DNA of 64,000 bases from Massospora cicadina. Lineage: Eukaryota; Entomophthoromycota; Entomophthoromycetes; Entomophthorales; Entomophthoraceae. Below, in pieces: positions 45,065-54,984 of this stretch; within the stretch, counting starts at the first letter, position 1; every line of letters begins with the position of its first letter. The stretch is from assembly GCA_022478985.1 (NCBI GenBank), contig JAKSZP010006631.1:124001-188000 (forward strand). Reading direction: 5' to 3'. Below the pieces are notes generated by a model. It made no database searches. It saw nothing but the letters and a program-made list of their open reading frames with translations, and had not been told where the DNA came from. The translations under genes and the position numbers were made by a program.

Positions 45065-46189
45065 AATCTCCCATCGGGTCCTCAGATTGAGTGGCCCGCT
45101 CAGCATGGGCTTTCCAATCTTATTGGGTGATGGATTCCCAAGTCACTTCTGCCGCGAAGGTCTCCATGTCCTCCTGGCGTTTTGAGTGTGGGATGGTGGT
45201 GGTGGCCTTGGCTGCTTCCTTGGCCGCGGCCCTAAGGGCCTGCTTGGCCTTCTTACACTCCTGTGGGGAGATGGGCTTTACCAATAGGTAGCAGCCTTGT
45301 GCTCCCCATGGGAAAGCCTCCTTGGTGCTTGCGGTTGGTTCGTAGTGCGCCTCTCCGCCGGCCATGGCTGCTGAGGGGTGCTCTTGGAATGTGACACCCT
45401 CCTTGATGGGGCATGCATGCACCTTATGGCCGTACGCGTCACAGTGGGTGCAAATGGGGGGCGCGCTGTCCACGGTTACCCAGAATGGGTGGGTGGTATG
45501 CCCTGCAATGTCAATAAAGGTGGAGTGTGGGATCTGGGTTAGGTCCTTCACGATCTCCTCAGTTGGGGTCAGAACTGCGATGGCTTTGCCGGTGCACAGG
45601 TGTGGCAATAGCATGAAACGTTGCATTTCAAAAGATTTATTTCGCCATATACGGCGAGACCATCTTTCAGGTGTTGCTCCAAAATGTCACTTTTTACCGT
45701 AGTAGGCAAAAAGTCAAATGTGAGGAAAATTTGGTTCAATTTTGTTTATCTGGTGCATTTGGTTTCAATGACCCGTTGCCCTTCAGGGAGGTTGACCACT
45801 ATGTGCACCACTGCAGCCTCATCTGCTGCTATTTTGCTTTCAAAACCTAGGTCCAGCCAACTGCGCGACATGGAGTGAGGTGCAACATACACCGCGGTCA
45901 GGAAATTTTGTGTACCTCTTCACAAAATTTTTCACATAAGGCTGTTTTTTGGATGTCCAGATACACATGGACTCCAAGATTCCACTGACAAAAGTGGCTG
46001 GGAGTGTGGCGTGTTGATGTACTGGTTGCATTGTGCTTGCCACGCGAGTATCTCCAAAGAAATTGTGACCGCCAGTTTTTTGAGATTTTTGTCTATTCCG
46101 CTGGATTCTCCGGGGCGTTTTTGAACATTGGAGGCCGCGGGCCTTCCGCCTGCTCCTCTTTCCTTGCTTGCCCAACTGCTCTCAGACAT
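45065..46189 (-). pseudogene. LINE-b ORF1 (nucleic-acid-binding protein)
   Basis: Starts MSESSWASKERGAGGRP at 46189 and shifts frame near 46070 into CNQYINTPHSQPLL / QPVHQHATLPATF. A core segment reads LPTTVKSDILEQHLKDGLAV then YGEI (about 45700-45640, RRM-like). Frame 45626-45120 has GKAIAVLTPTEEIVKDLTQI and an intact CCHC zinc knuckle, CTHCDAYGHKVHAC (45452-45411). The Ala/Lys-rich C-terminal part (KKAKQALRAAAKEAAKA) follows. Downstream end approximate, since the frame degenerates near 45070. About 300 bp separate it from ORF2. Confidence 0.78.
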
Positions 46190-46282
46190 GGACGCAGACT
46201 AATCTCCTCTGTGAGGTTATCAAACTAGATTTAGTCTTGAATTAAATAGGTTGCAAAAGTGTTTGCAACGAGAAAGAAAAGT

Positions 46283-46298
46283 GTATATGACCCATTGT
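46283..46298. repeat. LINE-b target-site duplication (5' side of LINE)
   Basis: Perfect copy of the 16-mer at 40994-41009. Confidence 0.93.
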
Positions 46299-46482
46299 CA
46301 TATCAGGATTCTTGGTCCAGTGTCCTTGATTTCCTGATTTTCTACTCGTCCTAGACAGGAGACTCTTGCCGTCAATGTTCATTTCATGGCTTATTTTAAA
46401 ATACTTATTTCTTATTCGCCCTTGTTATTTCACACATAACCTCTTGGCATAAGTCATTCTTAATTCTTCGCTTAAAGAGCTT

Positions 46483-46503
46483 ATCTCGAAAATTTTTCGA
46501 GAT
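46483..46503. repeat. Perfect 10-bp-arm inverted repeat
   Basis: ATCTCGAAAA, one T, TTTTCGAGAT. A perfect hairpin or dyad about 90 bp upstream of the aORF start codon at 46594, in non-coding Gyp1-b sequence. It could be an operator-like site for aORF expression or chance; its perfection among decayed sequence is notable. Confidence 0.7.
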
Positions 46504-46593
46504 TAATTTCCCCAAAAAGGAGCCTAATGGAATATAGAGTTCATAATGTCAACTTCTATATAATTCCAAAATCCCCCCTCTCGTCCAGCTCAT

Positions 46594-48319
46594 ATGTCAA
46601 ATTCAGAATCTTGCTACCAGCAGCTCTTCAATAGTCTGTCTGATCCAGACCTCCGTCTCTTCCAGCAGATGAGTTGGGATTCTCATCAGAACCTCTTTTA
46701 TGGTCCTTCCAGGACTATATTCCTAGTCTGGTGCAAGCAGCTAGTCCTTCCAATGAATTACTAGAAATGGTAACTAATCCCTCTGAAACCAGGCTGGCCA
46801 TCATTTTGAACAACTCTCAGCTGACTCTTCCTCTGCAATTGAGTCCAAAGTTGGACTTCAAAACCCTCCTGGATTAGGCTCCTATTTGCTGATGCTCTGA
46901 ACATCATTGTAGATGCTCTGGAGATTATGCCAGTTGCTCTGGATTGTTTTTTTCTGGCTGGGTCGGACTTGCTCCCTGAGTTCCTCTTCCAACTCAGTCA
47001 ATTTTACAAACCCGCAGATATGCTTTCTGAGCTCTCAGTTGGTAACAGCATACAATTTGAGCTCCCCTACTCTGGCTTCCAGGCCCAAGTCACTGAGGAT
47101 TTGACATTAACGCTGAATCCCTCTGATCTTGACAACCTTCTAGATCGGGATACTGCTACTTATGCTCTTCACTTTGCTGGCCAAGTTCTTCAAGGTTGGT
47201 TTATGAAGCTTCCAGCCTCACCTGGTTTCCACCATTTGTTCAGCTATAGCTTCCATGAAGCCCATAGTCACTGCTTGCAGGATGTAATCCACTCTCTGCA
47301 CAACTATCTATTCTCTGGAACTTCCCATCATTATCTTCCACTGATGGCGTAGATAGGGGGCATGATTCAGCAACCCCCGTCGAGCATTCCTTCTTTGTTG
47401 CCAGCCCACATGTCCGGCGTCCTTGATGAAGCCTGGCGGCAGGCGCTCAGGACTAATCTTCCAGCTATGGTGCAGTATCAGGATTACTTTGAGTTATTTA
47501 CTGATTGCCTCTCTCTTTATTGATGCTTTCCCCCACTCTGTGTTTTCACAATTGGCATCTTCTGACATCTCAATTTCCCTTCCCCTAGTCGCTTTTTCTC
47601 AGGGCTCAGCGTCTGCTCAATGAACGTGGTTTTGTGTAGGTCTTGCCCTCACAAGCGTCCAATTTCATATCAATTTTGATGAGCTGTTTATTCCTACCAC
47701 GATCCATCCTCCCTCCCCCAAGAGGCGACATACACAGTGAATTTAAAAAGTTCTGGGACTAACGTTTTAAAGACACAACTTTACAAATAAATAAACTTTC
47801 TTTTATCATAATTTAACATACAACCTTTCCCTCTCTATACATATTTATATTGCTAAAAAATTGTTAAAAGGTATGCACATAGTTCCTACTTTATATAACA
47901 ATGTTTAAACCAGCTGTCACATTCTTCTGAATTGTCTCTACTTTATCAAAAGGATGAACCTTCAGTGCCACCTTCAAATTATAATTATCCACTCTATTCA
48001 CCATTTTGGCTCTGTCTGACTTCTTTCTGTTCTCTAATCTAAAGGTGGCGCTGAAGGTTCATCCTTTTGATAAAGTAGAGACAATTCAGAAGAATTTGAC
48101 AGCTGGTTTAAACATGGTTATACAAAATAGGAAATATATGCATACCTCTTAACAATTGTTTTATCAATATAAATATTTATAGAGAGGAAAGGTTGTATGT
48201 TAAATTATGGTAAAAGAAAGTTTATTTATTTGTAAAGTTGTGTCTTTAAAACGTTAGTCCCAAAACTTTTGAATGCACTGTGTAGGCGGAATCATATTCA
48301 TACTGAGGACAATAAATAG
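46594..48319 (+). pseudogene. aORF of Gyp1-b: antisense accessory ORF, unknown function
   Basis: It lies between integrase and the 3' LTR, opposite to pol. ATG at 46594 (MSNSESCYQQLFNSLSDPDL). One frameshift near 46680 leads to 46674-46877 (LLWSFQDYIPSLVQ, ETRLAIILNNSQLTL). Another leads to the long frame 46880-47523 (DALEIMPVALDCFFLAGSDL, LTLTLNPSDLDNLLDRDTA, a TAG at 47350, then HMSGVLDEAWRQALRTNLPA and QYQDYFELFTD). Later pieces read RAQRLLNERGFV and SVQFHINFDELFIPTTIHPP. A foldback MITE splits the last codons. Without it and one TA the frame ends SPKRRHRRNHIHTEDNK-stop. About 390 codons, Leu/Pro-rich, with a basic end. No known domain recognised. A collinear relative lies at 30500-31350. 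Confidence 0.65.
47733..48282. mobile_element. Foldback MITE with Tc1/mariner-like ends
   Basis: 550 bp made of two inverted arms (47733-47974 and 48042-48282) and a loop of 67 bp. Ends start CACAGTGAATTTAAAAAGTT on the left and CACAGTGCATTCAAAAGTTT on the right, both followed by TGGGACTAACGTTTTAAAGA-like sequence. TA stands on each side (47731-47732 and 48283-48284), the Tc1/mariner target. There is no transposase. The arms are nearly identical over their full length, so it is comparatively recent. It is inserted in the aORF near its 3' end. Confidence 0.9.
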
Positions 48320-48604
48320 AAATTAAAATTGTCAAAATATATCAGCTTTTTTATCTATGCAGTTTACAATTTTTTTCCGATATATTTTATCAATTCTTGA
48401 CCTTTATTCTTCTTTTTTTCTATGGGACTTGACCTTGTTTTGGTCCAGAGGTCCATCTTTTCCCCCAAACTGGGTCCTGAGTACTTAAACCTACCAGTTT
48501 TCCATGGTTCAGAGTTCCTTTTTTTGGACTTAACCATCTAGTTTGGTTCAGAGGTCCTTTTTTTGGATTTGACCTAATCATCAGGACATGATAAACTTAA
48601 TGGT
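48320..48604. other. Spacer between aORF and integrase ends
   Basis: Converging ends of aORF (+) and pol (-). Contains repeated CxGTTTTGGTCCAGAGGTCC-like units at about 48432-48560 (GGTCCAGAGGTCC, GGTTCAGAGTTCC, GGTTCAGAGGTCC, each followed by TTTTTTTGGA or similar), a short degenerate tandem array. Confidence 0.5.
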
Positions 48605-49760
48605 TCATTGATCCTTTGGGAACTCTTTTATTTTTTTCATCAATCCAAATTTTTTTAGATATTTAGCGTGGACTTGAGTTACAACTCTTCCATCCAAGAG
48701 ATTCTTGATGGAGTAAGCGTTGGTCGCCATCTTGGCAATTACTTTGAACTGACCCGCCACAATATATCTAATTTGTTTCGTCATCCAAAGCCATGCATAT
48801 TGCAATAGGTGACTCTTACCCCTATTTGTATTCTTCTAAGGCCGGTCAATTTTTGTCATCCATCAAATTTTGCTCATATACATTCTTTCAAGGTTGTATT
48901 GAATGCTTGCAACTGCATATTGGTCAGGATACTCATCTGTTGGTTCAGGATTTGCTCGGTACTCATCCCTGACATAGGTTTCACCACCAAATTTTATTGG
49001 TAGCAATGCGGACTTTCTTCCATATAATAAATCAAATGGCGTCTTTCCCGCCACCATATGATGACTAATGTTGTAGGCGAACGTCACTCAACTCAAGTAA
49101 ATTCCCCACGCAGAAGTTCGCCATGTGACTAGCTTCTTCAGCATTGCGACCAGCGTCCCATTGACCCATTCTACCAGTCCATTCGTCTCCAGCTGGTATG
49201 GTACTGACATGACTCTTTTGATACCCGTTAATTTGTTTAATTGCAAGATAAAATGAGATGTGAAGTTGGTCCCATTGTCACTCAACAGGACTTGTGGATA
49301 TCCATGCCAGTATACCACTTGATCCAGGATGAATCTCACAGTATCAGTAGCGTCTACTCTGGTTAGGGCTTTCATCTCAACCCATCTTGTCAGATGGTCA
49401 ATGGCAACTAATATGTACTTGACTCCCCCAGTGCTCATCATCAGCGGTCCCATAATGTTGAAGGACACCGTGTGCCGAGCAAATCCAGGGCGGACCAGTT
49501 GGTATCCAGTTGTATTCTTGTGTGGTTTATGCAATTGACACTCCACGCAACAAGCCATATGCTCCGCAACATCGTAGTTGATCAATTTCCAGTAATAATA
49601 CTGGTGAATATGGTCAGTTGTTTCCTCAGGCCTCCATGCCCAACAACCTTATGAGCTGCTTGTACTATTGCTGCTCTTTCCAATGGTTTCAGGAATAATA
49701 GCTGCTTCCTGTTGATCGTCTTGAATACTTTTCCATCCATAGTCTCAGTGTTTTCCATCG
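48605..49760 (-). pseudogene. Gyp1-b integrase
   Basis: N-terminal zinc site: IVQAAHKVVGHGG (about 49670) and CCVECQLHKPHKN (about 49550), an HHCC finger. Core: FNIMGPL, VAIDHLTRWVEMKAL, QVLLSDNGTNFTSHFILQ, VPYQLETNGLVEWVNGT (YHPxTNGxxER degraded), with the first Asp position not conserved (FNI for xDx). The tail 48805-48605 has VAGQFKVIAKMATNAYSIKN and VHAKYLKKF, an SH3-like domain. The frame 49585-49088 is 165 codons long, the best preserved pol part in the window. Shift near 49080. No chromodomain seen. Confidence 0.85.
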
Positions 49761-50330
49761 CTTTTCAAAGAGCACCCTGGATTTCTTGAGGCTCATCCCC
49801 AATTCTTCCTTTAACCATTCTCTGAAATAGCCCATCTGCCTGTTGGTATACCAACTGGACCATTGGCAACTGTGATAAGCTATCCGCGTTCTGGTGAGAA
49901 GCCTCCAATCGGTGGACTATCTCATTTCCTAATCCTGAATTAAGTGCCCATCAGGCCAGTCATCCTTCCAGTTCCCTTAGATTGTGCAGCCAATGTAGGG
50001 AAGAGTGGTCTGTCACCACTTTAAAGTGCATTCTATGGATGTATGCCCAAAACTTCTTACATGCATATATGACTGCAAGGCATTTCTGCTCAGTCATTGT
50101 AGTTCTTCTCAGCAGCTGAGAGTGTCCAGCTCACATATGCCACTGGATGCTCATCCCCAAGTTCGTCTACTTGGCTCAGTATGGCGCCGATCACCATCAA
50201 CAAAGCATCAGTTTTAATGATAAACTCCCAATCAAAATTCAGTTATTTCAATATTGGTGAATCTATCAAATACCAGCGCAGCTCATTGAAGGAATCCTGG
50301 GCCTCTTCATTCCACAAAAATCCTTATTTC
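49761..50330 (-). pseudogene. Gyp1-b RNase H
   Basis: Minus-strand segments: QKCLAVIYACKKFWAYIHRM (about 50095-50040), HFKVVTDHSSLHWLHNLREL (about 50035-49980) and LASHQNADSLSQLPMVQLVY (about 49895-49845). These are the ELLAxVxAxxxFRxYL, TDHxxLxWL and NxADxLSRLP elements of gypsy RNase H. Several in-frame stops. Confidence 0.75.
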
Positions 50331-51125
50331 GGATCCTTTAAAAATGGAATAATAGCTCAGCTATTTGGGCGAAGTCCCAAATAAATATTCTGTAGTATCC
50401 AACCATCTGAAGGAATACTTAAATGTCTCATACACTCTTTGGCACAGCCATGCGCTCTATAGCTGCTATCTTCTGGGTTTGTGGCTGCAATCCATATACA
50501 TTGATCACAAATCCCAAGTACTCCAACTCTTTCTTGAAGAAGTGGCACTTCCGTGGCTTGATCTTCAGGTTAGCTGCGGACAGTCTCTCAAAAAACTTCT
50601 TCCAAGTGGTTCAAGTGATCAGTAAACTTTTTACTGAACACATTAATATTGTCCAGATATACCAGGACGCACTACAACTTCAGTTCGCTTAATATCGCGT
50701 CCATGGCCCTCTGGAACATCCTAGGCGCATTGCAGTGACCCTAGGGCATCCTTGTAGGCTGGTATAACCACCGCGTGGTAATAATCGCGCATTTTTTTGG
50801 TCTTCTTCTGGAAAGTCAATCTCCCATATCCCAAGATTAGATCCATTGCGGAGAAGTACTTTGCATCTCCTAAACGATCTAGCACATCATCAATCCTCAG
50901 TAGGGAATACAAATTCTTCTTTGTAATTTTGTTCAGCCTCTGGTAGTCAATCACCACCCAGTTTAATCCATCCTTATTCTTCATGATCAGAATTGGACTC
51001 ACCCAGGGACTTGATGACAGAACTAGAAGCTGATGCTTCACTAGTTTGCTGATCTCATCCTCCACTACTGCTTTGGTGGCTTTTTTTTTTAGATCGGTCT
51101 CATCCTTATTGGTATATTTTCCCTG
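50331..51125 (-). pseudogene. Gyp1-b reverse transcriptase
   Basis: Frame 51065-50721: EDEISKLVKHQLLVLSSSPW, SPILIMKNKDGLNWVVIDYQ, RLNKITKKNLYSLLRIDDVL, DRLGDAKYFSAMDLILGYGR. A shifted frame gives LKL-stop-CVLVYLDNINVFSKKFTD (about 50690-50640): the YLDD box reads YLDN. The thumb follows with LKIKPRKCHFFKKELEYLGF and VYGLQPQTQKIAAIERMAVP. The AMDL catalytic Asp is kept. Order and spacing match the family. Confidence 0.82.
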
Positions 51126-51394
51126 GTATCAAACTTTGTGAATTATGTCTCTTGCACATCCCACTTTTATGGTTGTCCTGAGAGAACACTTCCCAGTATT
51201 TCTTGAATAGTTTGAGCACCTCTTCCTGCTGGCCTTCGAGAAGATCAGCGAGCTGCTCTTGATCAACTAATAGGTTGATGCTTTTGGCTACCCCGCCAGT
51301 AATCTCATTTCATCAAGAGATACAAAATAATGGAATCATCTCAATTTTGTCATCAGGATTAAATGATAAATGCAATGATTTGATTTCTCTTAAT

Positions 51395-52065
51395 CTACAT
51401 CAGTTTTTCGCTTAAATTCACCAAGAGAACTCGTATTTCTCCATGGCCCAGCATAATTATCCTAGGAGCCACCCAAGGCTCAAATCTGGACTTCTTCCAG
51501 GGGCATCCAACTTCTTCATACAACAGCTCTGGAATCTCTAGAGTCAACCCTATGTCAACTATCATCTGTGATCCAGCCGGTATGGTTTTCTCCTTCTTGA
51601 TCCGCAAAGGAATTCCCCAATTTTCTAGGATTTCGGCCGGCATCTCTCATTGCTTCCTACCAACTAATTGGTACTGAATTGGTTCAATGCAATTATTATA
51701 TATCAAGTTGATGAAGTTATTTCTCCGGTTCAACGGAACTTCACCATTCTTTTGATATAATAATGGTAACATCTGAGCCAGGATGGTCAACATATTATCC
51801 TCAAAGTTACATTTAACTCCATATTTCCACAGAAACACCGTTCCAATCAGGATATCATAGTTTTGGTTCACCAAAGATATCGCTGGCATGGATACCACCA
51901 ATGACCCGAATTGTAGTAGCAGCGCATTATATGCTCCACAGGAAACAGTGGTGTTTGGCCAGCTGTTCTGTATTCCTTCTTGTGTTCCAAGTCTGGAGAG
52001 ATCTTTATCTTCTTCACCAGCTTGGTCAACACAATGTTGATGGGTGCTCCACTGTCAACTATCAC
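51395..52065 (-). pseudogene. Gyp1-b protease and protease-RT linker
   Basis: Frame 52065-51868 begins IVDSGAPINIVLTKLVKKIK, an intact retropepsin DSGAP active site. It shifts into 51901-51647 with MPAISLVNQNYDILIGTVFL (flap and ILG-like end) and the linker RRNNFINLIYNNCIEPIQYQ, which matches the LINE-a empty site in Gyp1-a. 51643-51395 continues the linker (PAGSQMIVDIGLTLEIPELL). Confidence 0.75.
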
Positions 52066-52499
52066 CTGTACCCTTACCTGATTCTCCTGAATATCTATAT
52101 ATGTACACTTGGAGTATTATAATAGGGTATTAACTGAGTGAATTGCAGTATTACTAGCTTAATCTAGGGTATTAGTGATCTGTGCTGATAATTTAGGAAA
52201 TGATTCCTTTATTGCACCAAGGAAAATCAACAGGTTGGCCTCATCTAAGCGAACATTGGTTGACTCATCAGGATTCTTGGCAGTCTGAATCTTCTCCGCC
52301 AATTTTCAAGCATACGGCTGGGCAACCTCCTGAACTATCTCAGGGTCAATCTTCTTCGCCCCAGCTCTGGTCACGGCGTTTATGTCCATGTTGACCACTT
52401 GATATAATTGATCCTGCTTGTCATCCACAAACAGATCACTAATATATATTTCTTCATTTATAATATCAGGAGGAACAGGTTTCTCCGCCGCTCTAGACT

Positions 52500-53790
52500 G
52501 TTCCTTGTCTAGGCAGTGGGACTTTTCCCAGATCCTTGGCTACTGCTGTCTCTTTAGCCTGGACACATTAACTTGATCCTTCAGCTTTCTGCAGTGTTCA
52601 GCAAAATGCCCTTTCCCACCACACTGGAAGCAGACCTTTTATTTCTTGTTTAGCTGTTTGAAATCCCCGGGCTTATTCTCCAGCACAGTTCAGTTAAAAG
52701 TCTCCTTTGCTCTTTCGCCTCCCTTCGTGGGATTCAAACTTTGGACCAGATTTGACTTGAAGCCTCTATTCAGAGCATCGAACGTTACTCCCAAAATCTT
52801 CAAATTGTCTACGCTTTGCAAGGTAGTTATCTCAGTCACGAATACAGTAGACATCATTTGATGCAAATAGCAATAGGGCTGAAGGGCCACTTGCAAGGCG
52901 ATTCTTGCATCAAAGTTGTCTAACACCTTTGCTCCGGCCAGGATCTGTGATTCCAGGTAGAATCAATCTGTGAAGCTTGCAAGAGACTCGTCTTTATGGA
53001 ATCGAATTCACATAAAGTCTTGCTTGTGTTTTGACATGTGGGTTGGACTGCCAAATTCCTTCATTATTGCCACTTTAGCCTCAGCATAAGACCAGCTTTC
53101 CCCCTCCAGATGGGGTAACACCAGATTCTGGAAATCTGTGTTCAAGCAGTTCATGAACGACAACGCCTTCTAACACGCCCCATATCCATTCATGGTCATG
53201 TCAAATAGTCGGAAAAACGCTGGGGCGTTATCCCAATGGAATGTGGGCAATTTAGGGGTTGCTCTGAATTCCTTTGAGTCATTTTGGGCCGATTCTCTCA
53301 GTTTGGCTACTCGGCTCACTTGTGGAGTGACTTTGGGCATCATCTCTGAAATAGCATTGAATGCGGGTGGCATATTTCTAGGGGTATTCATCTTCCCAAG
53401 TATCATTCGAGGACTTCCGCTTTGGCATCACTGGCCATGTCAGACTCACTTGCACTTCTGTGTGCTTTCAATTTCTCTATTTCTTTCATTAACTTCTTAA
53501 TGTCCACACCAAATTTTCTTAAATGAATTGATCCGCTTCACATTCCATTTTCAGGAATAGGACCTCTCAGACAAGGTCATCTTCTTTCCTCTTTAACAAG
53601 TTTATTTTGCCAAGTAACTCGTTCTTGAAGTTGGGTATGTTGTCAACTCCTTCCTCCACCTTGGTGACTTGTTCTTCTAAGGCTGCAAACTCCCAGTGGT
53701 CCACAGAGTATAAGGCGTCCTGTTTCACTGTGGTGATCTCAGTCCACAACTTGCGCATCTCTTCTTTGTACAACATCCTGGATAAATTAT
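52500..53790 (-). pseudogene. Gyp1-b gag
   Basis: N-terminal coiled-coil-like segment 53776-53567 (LEEQVTKVEEGVDNIPNFKN). Capsid: LPTFHWDNAPAFFRLFDMTM (about 53245), TDFQNLVLPHLEGESWSYAE, FGSPTHMSKHKQDFM and VLDNFDARIALQVALQPYCY (52926-52690), the retrotransposon Gag capsid pattern. An intact CCHC zinc knuckle, CFQCGGKGHFAEHC, lies at 52632-52591. An acidic stretch (PPDIINEEIYISDLFVDDKQ) follows toward the protease. Only a handful of stops and shifts. Confidence 0.75.
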
Positions 53791-53802
53791 TCTACTCATC
53801 TA

Positions 53803-53820
53803 CCCCTGTAGTGAGCACCA
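53803..53820 (-). other. Gyp1-b primer binding site
   Basis: Minus-strand TGGTGCTCACTACAGGGG lies 3 bp inside LTR B. The Gyp1-c sequence at 58460-58443 is TGGTGCTCACTACAGGGA. It starts with TGG, the complement of a tRNA CCA end, and implies a tRNA ending AGTGAGCACCA. Which tRNA cannot be decided from the window. Confidence 0.65.
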
Positions 53821-53823
53821 ACT

Positions 53824-54980
53824 TGTAAAAATTTACTCTGTTGGGTTAAATTGTCGGAGGTCAACCCTAGTAATCTTTCTACTGCACAGGTTCAATTTCC
53901 TTGTGCACCTTGCGTTGTAAGAATATATATAATACAATAATAGTATGATGACTATTATCTATAATTGAGTTAGAATTATTTTCAGGCCCAATGCTTCGGC
54001 CAGTATTTCCAATTTACTAGATATCATACTCGTAGGGATTCTTTCCCTGTAATCCTGTCCACTCAATCTTTGTTAAGATCCTCTGATGGCAGTCTCCTTT
54101 GGCCCAACACACAGTCAGCAGCAATCCCTTAGCCATGGTTCCCTTCATCTCTAGATCCCTGCTTGGATCTCTACTCTTCTCTGAGAGTCTACCAATTATT
54201 GCCTTCTGTAATAATATCCTTGAGATGGAATCTTCACGCTAAATGCTGATAGTCTAACTATTACCAAATCTACAATAAAAATAATAACGTTCAAAAGTAG
54301 TCATATAAGTATATATGTGTTTTTAACTGTTTTTTATCTCTACCTTATTAGAGTGAATCCTAGGGAATTTATAGGGAATTTGGCCATCTAACCCACAGTT
54401 GACACCTTTTCAATGAAACGGCAGCCATTGCCATTGAGTCACCCTTCCTCATCTGGGCAGTGATGGTCTTCCCCATCCTGGCTAGGATACCGATGTTGGA
54501 CATCCTCGAGACCTCAAATGGAAAGAGTTGAAATGTGTCCCTAACATTTTCCTCTCGATCCAAGCAAATCAACCATAATTGGCTAGCGACCTGCTTAGGT
54601 AATGGGACTTTTTACCCATTATGGCAGGTCACTTCACCAACAATTGATTCGCTAGTTGCTGGCAGCATCACTCGCCTCATAACTCATTAAACATTCCCAA
54701 TCAGTTGGTGATGAAAACTGACTGATCTCAATTGGTACACCTGATAGTTAATCACTATCAGATGTCCCTAAATCATCAGCTGCTCCACCCAATGAGATAT
54801 TAGGTATTCATCCGGATTGATCCCCAACAGATATGACCAGACAAATATCCTAAAATCCCCCAAACATAGTTCCTCCAAAATTTGGGTCAACCAATTTCTA
54901 ATTCACTTCGCTTTAGGGAATTTTCCCCTAGCAATACCAGATAATCTAGCAGGCTGGGAATATGGTCAAAAATCCCAACA
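53824..54980 (-). mobile_element. Gyp1-b 5' LTR (LTR B)
   Basis: 1157 bp. The + strand begins TGTAAAAATTTACTCTGTTG and ends AAAAATCCCAACA, so in element orientation it runs TGTTGGGATTTTTG...TAAATTTTTACA. It aligns with LTRs A and C over its length. The outer end abuts the RT relic of Gyp1-c. Confidence 0.85.
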
Positions 54981-54984
54981 CCTC

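Larger units (their letters stand above)
41010..46282 (-). mobile_element. LINE-b, full-length APE-type non-LTR retrotransposon
   Basis: 5273 bp between perfect 16-bp duplications, minus strand. The 5' end (near 46282) reads ACTTTTCTTTCTCGTTGCAA, as in LINE-a. The 3' end has the tail motif in changed form (41058-41040 reads TGTCCGTCCCATGGTTGGC) and an AATAAAATTTAAAATTTAAA-like end. Better preserved than LINE-a: longer open frames and an intact FADD box. Sequence identity with LINE-a is clearly high over the full length. It is nested in Gyp1-b between the aORF start and LTR A. Confidence 0.93.
39592..54980 (-). mobile_element. Gyp1-b, complete Ty3/gypsy element with nested insertions
   Basis: Minus-strand order from the right: LTR B (53824-54980), primer binding site, gag, protease, RT, RNase H, integrase, then an oppositely directed aORF and LTR A (39592-40726). 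Removing LINE-b (5273 bp plus duplication) and the foldback MITE (550 bp plus TA) leaves about 9.5 kb, a usual size. The pol order with integrase last identifies Ty3/gypsy. The flanks on both sides are parts of an older Gyp1 copy, so it inserted into its own kind. All genes are inactive. Confidence 0.75.

Noticed and set aside
46594..48319. Interpretation of the antisense ORF as an env-like gene or as a host gene
   Set aside because: It has no signal peptide or membrane segment that I can see, and env genes are in the sense orientation. A host gene is less likely because a collinear relative occupies the same place in another Gyp1 copy.
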